Shown here one piece after another: positions 1-7,834 of a stretch of DNA of 19,871 nucleotides (the first letter of the stretch is position 1; every line of letters starts with the position of its first letter). This stretch comes from Clostridiales bacterium (GTDB lineage: Bacteria > Bacillota_A > Clostridia > Saccharofermentanales > Saccharofermentanaceae). Both the position numbers and the translations under genes were made by a program. Below the pieces are notes generated by a model. It saw only the letters and a program-made list of their open reading frames with translations, had not been told where the DNA came from and ran no database searches. The DNA lies in contig JAGCGE010000367.1 of NCBI GenBank assembly GCA_017649745.1, positions 1 through 19,871 on the forward strand, in the 5' to 3' direction.

Positions 1-3000
1 GCAAGGATTGGACTGCTGCTCAGGTTAGAGAATATCTTTGTGGCGCATATTATCAAATTCAAGGTGAAATAACACTTAATAGATTTGTCGGTTTAGGTGC
101 GGCAGACAATAATACAGATGGTAGATATGCATTTAGAGGAGTAATTGTTGGAGCTTCCGGTGCAAAAATAAACAATAATTCCAATGTTCCGTTGATAAAA
201 GTCAGCAATGGTTCAGTTGTTAGAAATCTGACGATAGAGATAAATACAACAAATAACGTAGCTACAACAGCATCGACCAGTACAGCATTTGGTTATTCTA
301 CTTCAAAGAATATGTATTATGGCGGTGTTATCGGCGAAATAATGGGTGGAGATAACATTATAGATAATGTTAGAGTAAACTACAGTAATTATCTTCGTGT
401 AGGCACCACAGGTCAGTATTTGTACACTATTGGAGGTTATGTTGGTGTAGTTGTTAATGGTGGATTGATATTTAGAAATATGCCGGCCAATCCACTGAAT
501 AATCAGGAACTTACCGATGGTTCTTTCTTGGTGGGAAGTAGTTCAGCAGGCAGTAGCTATAGTCGTAGTTCAGATACCAAACATCTGTATATTAATTCGT
601 TTGTTGGTAGAGTTATAAATGGTTATGCCATTAATGAAACCAATAGTTATAGCGGAGATACAGGCAGTTATACATTGGATAACAGTAATAAGAATTACAG
701 GATCGCTGATGTAAATAAAGCACCTGGAAGCAATATTATTTCGTTTGGTGATTTTACTGCGACAAATGCAAATGATAAGCTGTGCATTCCAAACGGACAG
801 TCTCTTTTCATACTGTCTTTGATCACACAGTCCGGTGCAGGAAGTGCTCCGACAGCTGATGGAACTTACGCTTATAGCATTGGCTATGACGGAACAACAA
901 AGTATGATGGTACATCTGCTGTATCCTATGCTGCAACACATCTTGCAACTTATGAATATGTAGGTAACGTTAATAGTGACGAGGCAAGAAGTGATTGGAC
1001 ACAGTCTTGTAGAGATAGAGTTAACAGTAAAACATGTGTGCCTTACATTATTTCTAAGTATACTTTAGGATCAGGTGAGTCGTATCTTGCCAGAACGGTG
1101 ACAAGTCGTACTTACTTGATCGAGCTGACAACGTCTAATGGTGATTATAAGTTGCCGGAGTGCTTTAGAGGTATTGGTTCTATTTGTAAGTTGGATGGAA
1201 TGGCTAACGGAGCAGTAACTGAAGTTCCGTCAGTTAGTTCTAGTGATCTTGCAGATGAAGACGGCAAGTATGTAATGAAGATATACGGATTAAAGGGAAA
1301 TGATAGTAAGATATGGATCAATCTGAATTATAAAACATACTCGAATTTGAATGATAACTACATATATACTGTCTATAAATCCACAAATGATAATAGCATG
1401 ACTGACTCTCGTGTTCATGTTGGTTTTGGATTGTTTAACTATGTAAAACAGATTCCTCAAAGCGGAAAAAATAATACGACTTATAATACAACTTCCGGTT
1501 ATTATATTGGGGATTTTACGTTAACCGGACAGGTAATCGTTAAAGAGTACGGATCAGGAGGAGCAGAGATAACTCAAACTTATGGAAACTCTTCAGATGC
1601 TACAGGAAAGAATATGCAAAGATTACGTCACTCAGTAGGAGGAATGATAGGTGTTCTCTGTATTGATGACTATGTTAATCTCGTGAATGCTGATCTGGAT
1701 GACATCATTATATCCGGTCCTTATATGGTTGGAGGTTATATTGGCAGAGTGAATATAACTGAAAGAAATATGCAGTCCGGAAATAATATGAATTATATAT
1801 TTGTTAATGGATGTGATGCCAAAAAAACCAGAATAACATGCGGTGGAGGACATTGCGGAGGAATAGTTGCCGGTAGTCATGCTGGATACATGTGCGTATA
1901 TGTTAATACTGCTCCTAACACAAACACATCAGACGAGGATAATAGAGCTTCTGATGGATATTATATGAGTACTATGGAATTAAGTATGAACAGTAATTCC
2001 AACGATGGCGGTTGCGGAACAAGCGGTGTAATCGGCGGTATTAGAAATGGACATTCAGTTAAGATCTGGATCAATAATCTGGGTATTACTGGATATAGTG
2101 ATAGCGAGAAAGATTACAAAGCAGAGATTAAAAATATTGCTTCTTCTTTTAAGAAAGATAACAATTCGGTTGCTGGTTTTATAGGATATGTTCGAAAGGC
2201 AGAATCTATAGTTATTACTAATTCCTCTGTAAGTAATATTAATATACAAGGCCAAAATGCCGGTGGATTATTTGGTTATATTGATAATTTCACTACTGCT
2301 GAATTGTATGGAACTTCACCTAAGATCAAGATATATAACTGCGATGTATATGCCGATGATATTGCCAGTGGATACAATATCACTTCTGCTCTAAATGCAG
2401 GCGGTATTACAGGAGGATTTATTACAAATAAAACATACAGCAATACTGTAGTTGGCTATGATGGATCGACATATATTTATGATATAGACGGAGTTAATGT
2501 ATATAACTATACTATTTCGGGTTCGAATACATGCGGTGGCTTGATCGGTACAGCTAGTAATGGTGTCAGATCAATCGTTAATTCTTCTGTTCATAATTGC
2601 ACTTTGAGATGCGGTAGTAATAAATCAATGGGAGGTATAGTGGGCTCAACAAGCATAGCTATTAGCGGATATAATATCTCTTCTCATGATAATTTGTTTG
2701 CAGGTCTTTCAAATTCTGCTACAACATCTGCTACCAAAGGCAACTTTATAGGAACAGCAGGAAGCTATGCCATAAAAATTGTTGCTTTCAGCAGAAACAA
2801 TAACACATATAATGGAAGTGGATTATCTGCTGATTATGGATCAGGGACAAACTGTTATATAGTTTGCTCGGATTACAGAGGTGTTTGTGAAAACTCTGAA
2901 TCTCCTAACAAAACTCCTTCAAATATGACAGACCTTCCAATTGGTTCTACGTTAGCTGATGTTGGTTCAGGCGCACGTGGTGACTATTTCCCTTATGCAA

Positions 3001-5786
3001 ATGTTAATCCTAGAACAAATATGGGTGATGCAGAGGGTACGCAGTCATTCTTTACGAGCGATGGTATTGCTTTGTTTGATGTTACTCAGACAGATCAAGA
3101 GACAGGTGATGTAATATCTGATTCATTCTCTGTAGCAAAAGCGATTGTTGATGACAAGAATGGAATTTCACATGAAAACTCGTCTCTATATAATACTGCT
3201 TATACCGGTGCTTATTCAGGTACGGATAGTACAACAAATGGTGCATATGTTAAGCAAATGCTTGATGCAGGTGATGATGCCGATATCAGACTAACAACAT
3301 ATGGAACTGAAATGGGACTTCCTGACGGTTACAATGGTGATGATTTCCCTGTTATTGCTTTGGGTGGTGCTGCTAATAACTATTGGTATACTGAGTATAT
3401 CGAATCATATATCAGGTTAATGACTAATACAAAGGATTCATATAATGTAGCTTCGTCTTCGGGAAAGTACAATATTAAGATTTGGTCATGTCGTTATGAT
3501 CCGATAACAGGTCAGTATAGCGTTATCACAAATGAAGCTGATAGTGAGAAGAGTATCTATATTAACAACAACAGATTCATAATGCGAGAGAATAAAGCTG
3601 ACTCATTAAATAAGGATCAGGGACAGTTTACGCTGATAGATGTTCAGTTCCTTAATCCTATGAACAACAAGGAAGTCGCTTATCATCTGTTTATCCCTGT
3701 TCTGACTCAGAAGATGGCAAAATTCGAATTCCATTCTGACGTAAGGCAAGGTACTGATTATGTTGCATCTGATTATAATGAGATCTCAACAAATAATGTG
3801 TATGCCGGAAACTTCGATTCTTGGACAACGGCTTATGTTCAGTTTAAGTATTCCGTCTCTGATATAAATACAATACTTAATACCGGTCGTGGATTGAAGT
3901 GGAACAGTGATAAGGTTGTTACGTTCAATTATACGAGTGATAAGGATCTTGCTGACGGAACTCAATTTGTATTACTTGATGCGAATAATAATAGAGATAA
4001 GGCTTATTATTTGAACAAGAGTGCTTCAATGACATCAGCCTCTACCGGTTCTTATCCGAAAGACAGTCTTGTTTTCGCTGACTTTAAGGAAAAGGATGGT
4101 ACGACTCCATTTGAGAATGCTACTCTCTATGATCTTGTTGGAAATACAATAAGATACAGTCAGAATAGCAATGGTAAGTACTATGAGGTTGCTGAAGGTA
4201 CTGAAGGAATTGTAGCTTGTGCATATGATTCGTCAGGCGGAAATGTTAAGTATTTCAAAGAGTATACATCCGGAAATGGAACAAGATATGACCTTTCTGC
4301 AACAGAGGATATCGTCGAGTCTTATTACATCAGTATGTACGCTTATTCTAAGGATAATAAGCCGGATAATACGAAGAAGACGGATAATGCTTATGCGTTT
4401 ACCATTACATGTCCTACAACATTGAACGGTATCGTTACAAGCAGAAAGAAGGCTGAGACTAACACGACTGTATATATCGGAAATATGTTTGAGCAAACAC
4501 TTACATTCTCTGATCAGACACCTAATGTGGTTGTTTCAAACTATAATAACGAGCTTACAGTTACTTTAACTTCTGAAGTAAGATTTGCTGATACTTCTAA
4601 TAAGAGGTATTTCCAGGATAAGCTAAGTTCAGCAGGTCTGTCACTCTATCAGGGATTCTTACTCGATATGAATAAGAAGAATGACGGAGGTCAGAAGACA
4701 GGCAGTTCAAGAGTATCGGGAATTGAAGAGTACTCTTATACGATTACGACTTCTTCAGATCCGAATCAGGGCGGAACATATAGAGAGATCAATCTTGATG
4801 ATGTTCCATATATCTATGTTGAACCTGTCAGTATTTCGATACCTTCATCAACTACTGATTCTAATTGGACAAGTACTCAGCAGGCGACTGTAACGATCAA
4901 GTTCTCAGCGGATGAAGCTGAACTAGCTAATATGTTCATGGCTAGAATCGCTGAAGGATCTCTTGCAGGTAATAACTTCCATGCTTCTGCGAATATCGAT
5001 TTCACGAGCGAAGGCGTTGAGTATTCGAACATGAGATATTCGAGAGAAGATCTGAGTCACAGATACTATATGGAAAGAGAAGAGAAACTTGATCTGACTC
5101 TTACAGCAGATGAGCAGAGTTTGCCTGACGAATATGATAAGACAGGTGAGCAGAGCCAGAACTATAGTGCTTTAGGTATCAACTCGAAGTATATCAATAC
5201 CGGAAAGAAGTACTCTGAGAACTATGGTGATAAGGAACATATTGAAGCAATTGCCAATATTGATCTTTCTAAGCTTCCTGATCATTATATTGACGGATCA
5301 TATTCGTTGAGACTCACATTGACTCTTAATCAAAAGCGTGACTCCGGATCATCAGGTTATATCTATTCTGATGTGCCGATTGATACTTATCTGCAGAACT
5401 TCAAACTGTTGAGTAAGGATGCCAATAACGATGGTGTTCAGGATGAGATCACTTCAAGCACGGTGAAGAGCGCTGCAAATGGTGATTACATCTATACGTT
5501 CAATCTTAGTGGCGATCCGTCTACTTGGCTGATCAACTATGATGCGACAGGTCAATTGTTTGATGCAAGAGTAGCGTTCGATGTCATTGCTGCTGATGAC
5601 TTTGAGGCTATTACAGGTTATCTGTATTCCAATTATCAGTTGAAGATGACAGCTGAGATCGTTGATTCGGCAACAGGTAATACTGTATTTAGCTCAGATG
5701 AGGATTGGATCATCTATACAAACGCAAGAGTTAATGCTCAGTTTGTTGCTCCAGCTTCGAATAATTCTCAGAACTCAGGTGGTTGA
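1..5786 (+). CDS. Large secreted/surface repeat protein with GLUG-like repeats (5' end missing)
   Basis: The frame is open from base 3, so the real start lies upstream; about 1,927 residues are visible. The first half (to about base 2,700) carries many degenerate repeats of the form GG-[VILM]-[IVF]-G-x-[IV], for example near bases 320, 435, 1640, 1730, 2170, 2262, 2400, 2535 and 2632. These alternate with short Ile/Asn/Ser-rich beta strands and resemble GLUG-type beta-helix repeats of Gram-positive surface proteins. The second half looks like beta-sandwich modules without such repeats. Near base 5,420 a loop DANNDGVQDE matches a calcium-binding EF-hand or dockerin-like loop. The protein ends in a short Asn/Ser/Gly tail with no LPxTG motif, basic tail or hydrophobic anchor. 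An extracellular location is inferred from composition and repeats, because the signal peptide would be outside the window. Adhesion or matrix roles are possible but unproven. Confidence 0.8.
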   Translation, partial: KDWTAAQVREYLCGAYYQIQGEITLNRFVGLGAADNNTDGRYAFRGVIVGASGAKINNNSNVPLIKVSNGSVVRNLTIEINTTNNVATTASTSTAFGYSTSKNMYYGGVIGEIMGGDNIIDNVRVNYSNYLRVGTTGQYLYTIGGYVGVVVNGGLIFRNMPANPLNNQELTDGSFLVGSSSAGSSYSRSSDTKHLYINSFVGRVINGYAINETNSYSGDTGSYTLDNSNKNYRIADVNKAPGSNIISFGDFTATNANDKLCIPNGQSLFILSLITQSGAGSAPTADGTYAYSIGYDGTTKYDGTSAVSYAATHLATYEYVGNVNSDEARSDWTQSCRDRVNSKTCVPYIISKYTLGSGESYLARTVTSRTYLIELTTSNGDYKLPECFRGIGSICKLDGMANGAVTEVPSVSSSDLADEDGKYVMKIYGLKGNDSKIWINLNYKTYSNLNDNYIYTVYKSTNDNSMTDSRVHVGFGLFNYVKQIPQSGKNNTTYNTTSGYYIGDFTLTGQVIVKEYGSGGAEITQTYGNSSDATGKNMQRLRHSVGGMIGVLCIDDYVNLVNADLDDIIISGPYMVGGYIGRVNITERNMQSGNNMNYIFVNGCDAKKTRITCGGGHCGGIVAGSHAGYMCVYVNTAPNTNTSDEDNRASDGYYMSTMELSMNSNSNDGGCGTSGVIGGIRNGHSVKIWINNLGITGYSDSEKDYKAEIKNIASSFKKDNNSVAGFIGYVRKAESIVITNSSVSNINIQGQNAGGLFGYIDNFTTAELYGTSPKIKIYNCDVYADDIASGYNITSALNAGGITGGFITNKTYSNTVVGYDGSTYIYDIDGVNVYNYTISGSNTCGGLIGTASNGVRSIVNSSVHNCTLRCGSNKSMGGIVGSTSIAISGYNISSHDNLFAGLSNSATTSATKGNFIGTAGSYAIKIVAFSRNNNTYNGSGLSADYGSGTNCYIVCSDYRGVCENSESPNKTPSNMTDLPIGSTLADVGSGARGDYFPYANVNPRTNMGDAEGTQSFFTSDGIALFDVTQTDQETGDVISDSFSVAKAIVDDKNGISHENSSLYNTAYTGAYSGTDSTTNGAYVKQMLDAGDDADIRLTTYGTEMGLPDGYNGDDFPVIALGGAANNYWYTEYIESYIRLMTNTKDSYNVASSSGKYNIKIWSCRYDPITGQYSVITNEADSEKSIYINNNRFIMRENKADSLNKDQGQFTLIDVQFLNPMNNKEVAYHLFIPVLTQKMAKFEFHSDVRQGTDYVASDYNEISTNNVYAGNFDSWTTAYVQFKYSVSDINTILNTGRGLKWNSDKVVTFNYTSDKDLADGTQFVLLDANNNRDKAYYLNKSASMTSASTGSYPKDSLVFADFKEKDGTTPFENATLYDLVGNTIRYSQNSNGKYYEVAEGTEGIVACAYDSSGGNVKYFKEYTSGNGTRYDLSATEDIVESYYISMYAYSKDNKPDNTKKTDNAYAFTITCPTTLNGIVTSRKKAETNTTVYIGNMFEQTLTFSDQTPNVVVSNYNNELTVTLTSEVRFADTSNKRYFQDKLSSAGLSLYQGFLLDMNKKNDGGQKTGSSRVSGIEEYSYTITTSSDPNQGGTYREINLDDVPYIYVEPVSISIPSSTTDSNWTSTQQATVTIKFSADEAELANMFMARIAEGSLAGNNFHASANIDFTSEGVEYSNMRYSREDLSHRYYMEREEKLDLTLTADEQSLPDEYDKTGEQSQNYSALGINSKYINTGKKYSENYGDKEHIEAIANIDLSKLPDHYIDGSYSLRLTLTLNQKRDSGSSGYIYSDVPIDTYLQNFKLLSKDANNDGVQDEITSSTVKSAANGDYIYTFNLSGDPSTWLINYDATGQLFDARVAFDVIAADDFEAITGYLYSNYQLKMTAEIVDSATGNTVFSSDEDWIIYTNARVNAQFVAPASNNSQNSGG

Positions 5787-5804
5787 TATTCGTTAAACTA
5801 TCAT

Positions 5805-5832
5805 AAGAGGAAGGACTTCGGTCCTTCCTTTT
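5805..5832 (+). terminator. Intrinsic terminator of the large repeat protein gene
   Basis: A perfect 9-bp stem AGGAAGGAC/GTCCTTCCT (5808-5816 and 5821-5829) closes on a TTCG tetraloop. It is followed by TTT and flanked 5' by AAG, which extends the stem with weak pairs. It begins 19 bases after the stop codon and separates this gene from the yitT-like gene. Confidence 0.88.
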
Positions 5833-5906
5833 GTGGTGCCGCAAATTTGTCTTTTTCTGCATTATGAGTAAACTGGATATAGTGAATTAATGGGTGGGAG
5901 AAGAGA

Positions 5907-6749
5907 ATGCGCAAGAGAAACGAGATAGTTAACTTTTTTATGATCGCAGTAGGTGCTGTTATTGCAGCTTTCGCGATCGAGGATTTCCTGGCTCCGAACA
6001 ATATATTTGACGGTGGAATAGTCGGTGTGTCGATGATCGTTGCCGGATTTACAGGATGGAAGTTAAGTATTCTTACTTGGGTGTTCAACGTGCCGTTCCT
6101 GCTTTTCGCGCTGAGGAGAAAAGGAAAGATCTTTGTGGTGAGATCTGTCTTTGCTATGACGGTATTTGCTGGTGGAGTCGGATTTTTCGAGAGGACGCCT
6201 GCTATTACGGATGAGCATCTGCTGGCGGTGACTTTCGGAGGACTGATCCTGGGTGTCGGAGTCGGCCTTGTCTTAAGATATGGCGGATGCTTGGATGGAA
6301 CTGAGATCGTTGCTTCTGTACTGAGTAAGAAGATACATCAGTCGATCGGAAGACAGGTACTGTTCTTTAATATCGCACTTTATCTGTTGGTCGGCGTTAT
6401 GTACGGATGGAACAGAGGACTTTATTCGATCCTGACTTATGTGCTCGTTAGTGTCGTGATGACCAAAGTCGAGGAAGGATTCGATGCTCAGCGCGGTTGT
6501 CTTATCTTCACGAATGATAATGTTAAAGAAATAAAGACTCGCATTCATGATGAGCTCGGCAGAACTTGTACCGAGTGGAATGCAACAGGATATATCGGAG
6601 GCGAGAACAAGGCGCTCTATGTTGTTGTGAGCCAGTATGAGATGAGGCAGCTTCGCGATATCGTTGCGGCATATAACTGCTTTGTTACTGTGTGCGAGAT
6701 CGATGAGATCATCGGTAAGAATGTGAAGAGCAAGAAACAAAAACGATAG
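5907..6749 (+). CDS. YitT family membrane protein (DUF161 + DUF2179)
   Basis: A 280-residue protein with the YitT-family layout. The N-terminal part has about five hydrophobic segments (roughly residues 8-30, 35-48, 52-70, 78-96, 105-125), and another lies around 150-185. Family-like stretches are LAPNNIFDGGIVG (28-40) and the second-half motif RYGGCLDGTEIVAS (124-137). A soluble C-terminal DUF2179-like domain (about 190-270) contains RGCLIFTND and NATGYIGGENKALYVVVS. Length and order are normal for the family. The ATG at 5907 is preceded by GGGAGAAGAG; an ATG at 5890 is out of frame. A weak promoter candidate is TCTGCA-17-TATAGT (5855-5883). The transported substrate of YitT proteins is not established. 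No terminator follows, and its stop codon overlaps the next promoter's -35 box. Confidence 0.9.
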   Translation: MRKRNEIVNFFMIAVGAVIAAFAIEDFLAPNNIFDGGIVGVSMIVAGFTGWKLSILTWVFNVPFLLFALRRKGKIFVVRSVFAMTVFAGGVGFFERTPAITDEHLLAVTFGGLILGVGVGLVLRYGGCLDGTEIVASVLSKKIHQSIGRQVLFFNIALYLLVGVMYGWNRGLYSILTYVLVSVVMTKVEEGFDAQRGCLIFTNDNVKEIKTRIHDELGRTCTEWNATGYIGGENKALYVVVSQYEMRQLRDIVAAYNCFVTVCEIDEIIGKNVKSKKQKR

Positions 6750-6775
6750 ACAAGAACAATTGTTCGAGTTATAAT
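6747..6775 (+). promoter_or_regulatory. Promoter with LexA/SOS-type operator in the spacer
   Basis: TAGACA (6747-6752) and a perfect TATAAT (6770-6775) are separated by exactly 17 bases, which predicts transcription from about 6782. The perfect 12-base palindrome GAACAATTGTTC occupies 6754-6765, inside the spacer. It fits the Firmicute LexA (DinR) core GAAC-N4-GTTC. A repressor bound there would block RNA polymerase, so damage-inducible expression of the downstream RNA and DUF3800 gene is inferred. The -35 box starts at the stop codon of the yitT-like gene. Confidence 0.6.
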
Positions 6776-6781
6776 GATAAA

Positions 6782-6982
6782 GTGTTTCGAATAGTTTTAG
6801 TTTAAATTGAAGAATTATTGACAAGTTGTAGAAACTTAGGATGATTTGAATGTATTTTTTATACGGATCCTGCTTCAATCAACTTGGTAGTATTATGTTA
6901 TATGATATTATTATATTAGTTGTGGGCTGGTTATTTAACCCAGGTCCAACCGATTGGCGGGCAGACGGTCCGCCATTTTTTT
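6782..6982 (+). ncRNA. Structured leader / small RNA upstream of DUF3800 gene
   Basis: Between the predicted start (about 6782) and the terminator lies an RNA of about 200 nt. A nested stem-loop spans 6822-6886: CAAGTTG with CAACTTG (6822-6828/6880-6886), GAA with TTC (6831-6833/6874-6876), AGGAT with ATCCT (6838-6842/6867-6871), and GTAT with ATAC (6852-6855/6861-6864) around a T5 loop. An AU-rich linker follows. A second hairpin, CTGGTT-ATTT-AACC with one bulged base before AG, occupies 6927-6943, and the terminator closes the RNA. Breaker-lab comparative work described several 'DUF3800' RNA motifs upstream of such genes; whether this is one of them is untested. It could be a cis leader, an antitoxin-like RNA or a free small RNA. 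The RNA call rests on structure and context only. Confidence 0.5.
6955..6982 (+). terminator. Intrinsic terminator/attenuator just before the DUF3800 ribosome site
   Basis: Stem TGGCGG/CCGCCA (6955-6960 and 6970-6975) with a 9-base loop is followed directly by seven T (6976-6982). The AGGA ribosome site starts at 6983, so there is no spacer between terminator and translation start. An alternative hairpin, CCAA-CCGA-TTGG (6946-6957), would sequester the first bases of the terminator stem. That permits an attenuation switch, though this is inference. Confidence 0.75.
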
Positions 6983-6991
6983 AGGACAGAA

Positions 6992-7681
6992 ATGAAGGAA
7001 TTAAGCATATTTGTAGATGAATCCGGTGACTTTGGTGCATACGCACAACATTCTCCATACTATATTGTTACTATGATCTTTCATGATCAGGATAACGATA
7101 TATCTGCCAATATAGCAAAACTTAATGATGAGATGCGTAATCTCGGATATAAACATGACTTTGCTATTCATACAGAGCCTCTTATCAGGAAAGAGGAAAT
7201 CTATCATGATACTCCCCCAAATGAAAGAAGAGCTGTATTTTCAAAATTGTTCTTTTTTACTTTGAGATCCAATATTCTATATAAGAGTTTTATATTTGAG
7301 AAAAAAGAATTCATTGACACATTACAGTTGGAAGCAGGTATGGTAAAAGAGATATCATTTTTCTTAAGAAGCAACTTAGTGTACTTTCAAGGTTTTGATA
7401 ATGTAATTCTGTATTACGATAACGGCCAAAGGCAACTTACACGAATTCTTAACGCTGTGCTTGCGACTGAGTTGGTGGAGTATTCTGTGCGCAAAGTACT
7501 TCCTAAGGAGTATAAGCTCTTTCAAGCTGCGGATCTTATCTGCACATTAGCACTTCTGAATGCCAAATGTCAGCATGGTGAGTTGACGAGATCTGAAGAG
7601 ATCATATTCCATTCAAAGAGAGAACTATATAGACAATTTATTAGACCTATCAAGAAGAAATCATTTGATAACCAAAAGTAG
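6992..7681 (+). CDS. DUF3800 family protein (predicted RNase H-like fold)
   Basis: A 229-residue protein with the DUF3800 hallmarks: N-terminal IFVDESGDFG (residues 6-15), a middle strand ending ILYYDNGQ (139-146), and the C-terminal motif LFQAADLICTLAL (176-188). The acidic residues D9, E10, D143 and D181 lie where the family's putative nuclease-like site is expected, so they look intact. ATG 6992 was chosen because AGGA (6983-6986) stands in front of it and the family motif begins at residue 6; a GTG at 6920 in the same frame would start inside the structured leader and terminator. The biochemical role of DUF3800 is not established; members are common in mobile and defence-like contexts. 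Here it sits behind an SOS-type promoter, a structured RNA and a terminator. It is not cotranscribed with the yitT-like gene unless readthrough occurs. Confidence 0.85.
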   Translation: MKELSIFVDESGDFGAYAQHSPYYIVTMIFHDQDNDISANIAKLNDEMRNLGYKHDFAIHTEPLIRKEEIYHDTPPNERRAVFSKLFFFTLRSNILYKSFIFEKKEFIDTLQLEAGMVKEISFFLRSNLVYFQGFDNVILYYDNGQRQLTRILNAVLATELVEYSVRKVLPKEYKLFQAADLICTLALLNAKCQHGELTRSEEIIFHSKRELYRQFIRPIKKKSFDNQK

Positions 7682-7781
7682 AGATGCTGAAGAAGCTGCA
7701 ATAGCAGAACTTATTAATGTGGGTCTTTTTTCGGAGACCGAAAAGCATAGACGAAGAACGTTGGGATGGAGATTGCCTTAA
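7665..7781 (+). CDS. Possible 38-aa small ORF overlapping the DUF3800 3' end
   Basis: In another frame, a TTG at 7665 opens a 38-codon reading frame that overlaps the last 17 bases of the DUF3800 gene and ends at TAA 7779-7781. It has an acidic helix (RDAEEAAIAELINVGLFSE), then a basic Arg-rich tail. Purine-rich AGAAGAAA precedes the TTG and could act as a weak ribosome site. The amphipathic pattern suggests real coding, but the start is uncertain. It could instead be the decayed end of another gene or a frameshifted DUF3800 tail. No family was recognised. Confidence 0.25.
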   Translation: MITKSRDAEEAAIAELINVGLFSETEKHRRRTLGWRLP

Positions 7782-7834
7782 TCTAGAAATGACAATTCAG
7801 TAACATCAATTTGTTTGTGTTTGTCAAATCGCTC

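Noticed and set aside
192..194. TTG at 192 as start of the large repeat protein
   Set aside because: The same frame is open back to base 3 with similar composition, and no ribosome site precedes the TTG; the gene simply continues upstream.
6818..6846. TTGACA (6818-6823) with a weak -10 as a second promoter
   Set aside because: The -10 match is poor (GATGAT) and the hexamer overlaps the base of the long RNA stem; TAGACA-17-TATAAT upstream is better.
6273..6878. 201-codon minus-strand frame under the yitT-like gene
   Set aside because: It is antisense to a clear membrane protein gene and has no recognisable protein features or ribosome site.
6920..6922. GTG at 6920 as DUF3800 start
   Set aside because: It would translate the hairpins and terminator, lacks a ribosome site, and the family motif begins just after ATG 6992, which has AGGA upstream.
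6782..6982. toxI-like tandem repeats of a type III toxin-antitoxin system
   Set aside because: No tandem repeat of about 30-40 bases is present; only the gene order resembles those loci.
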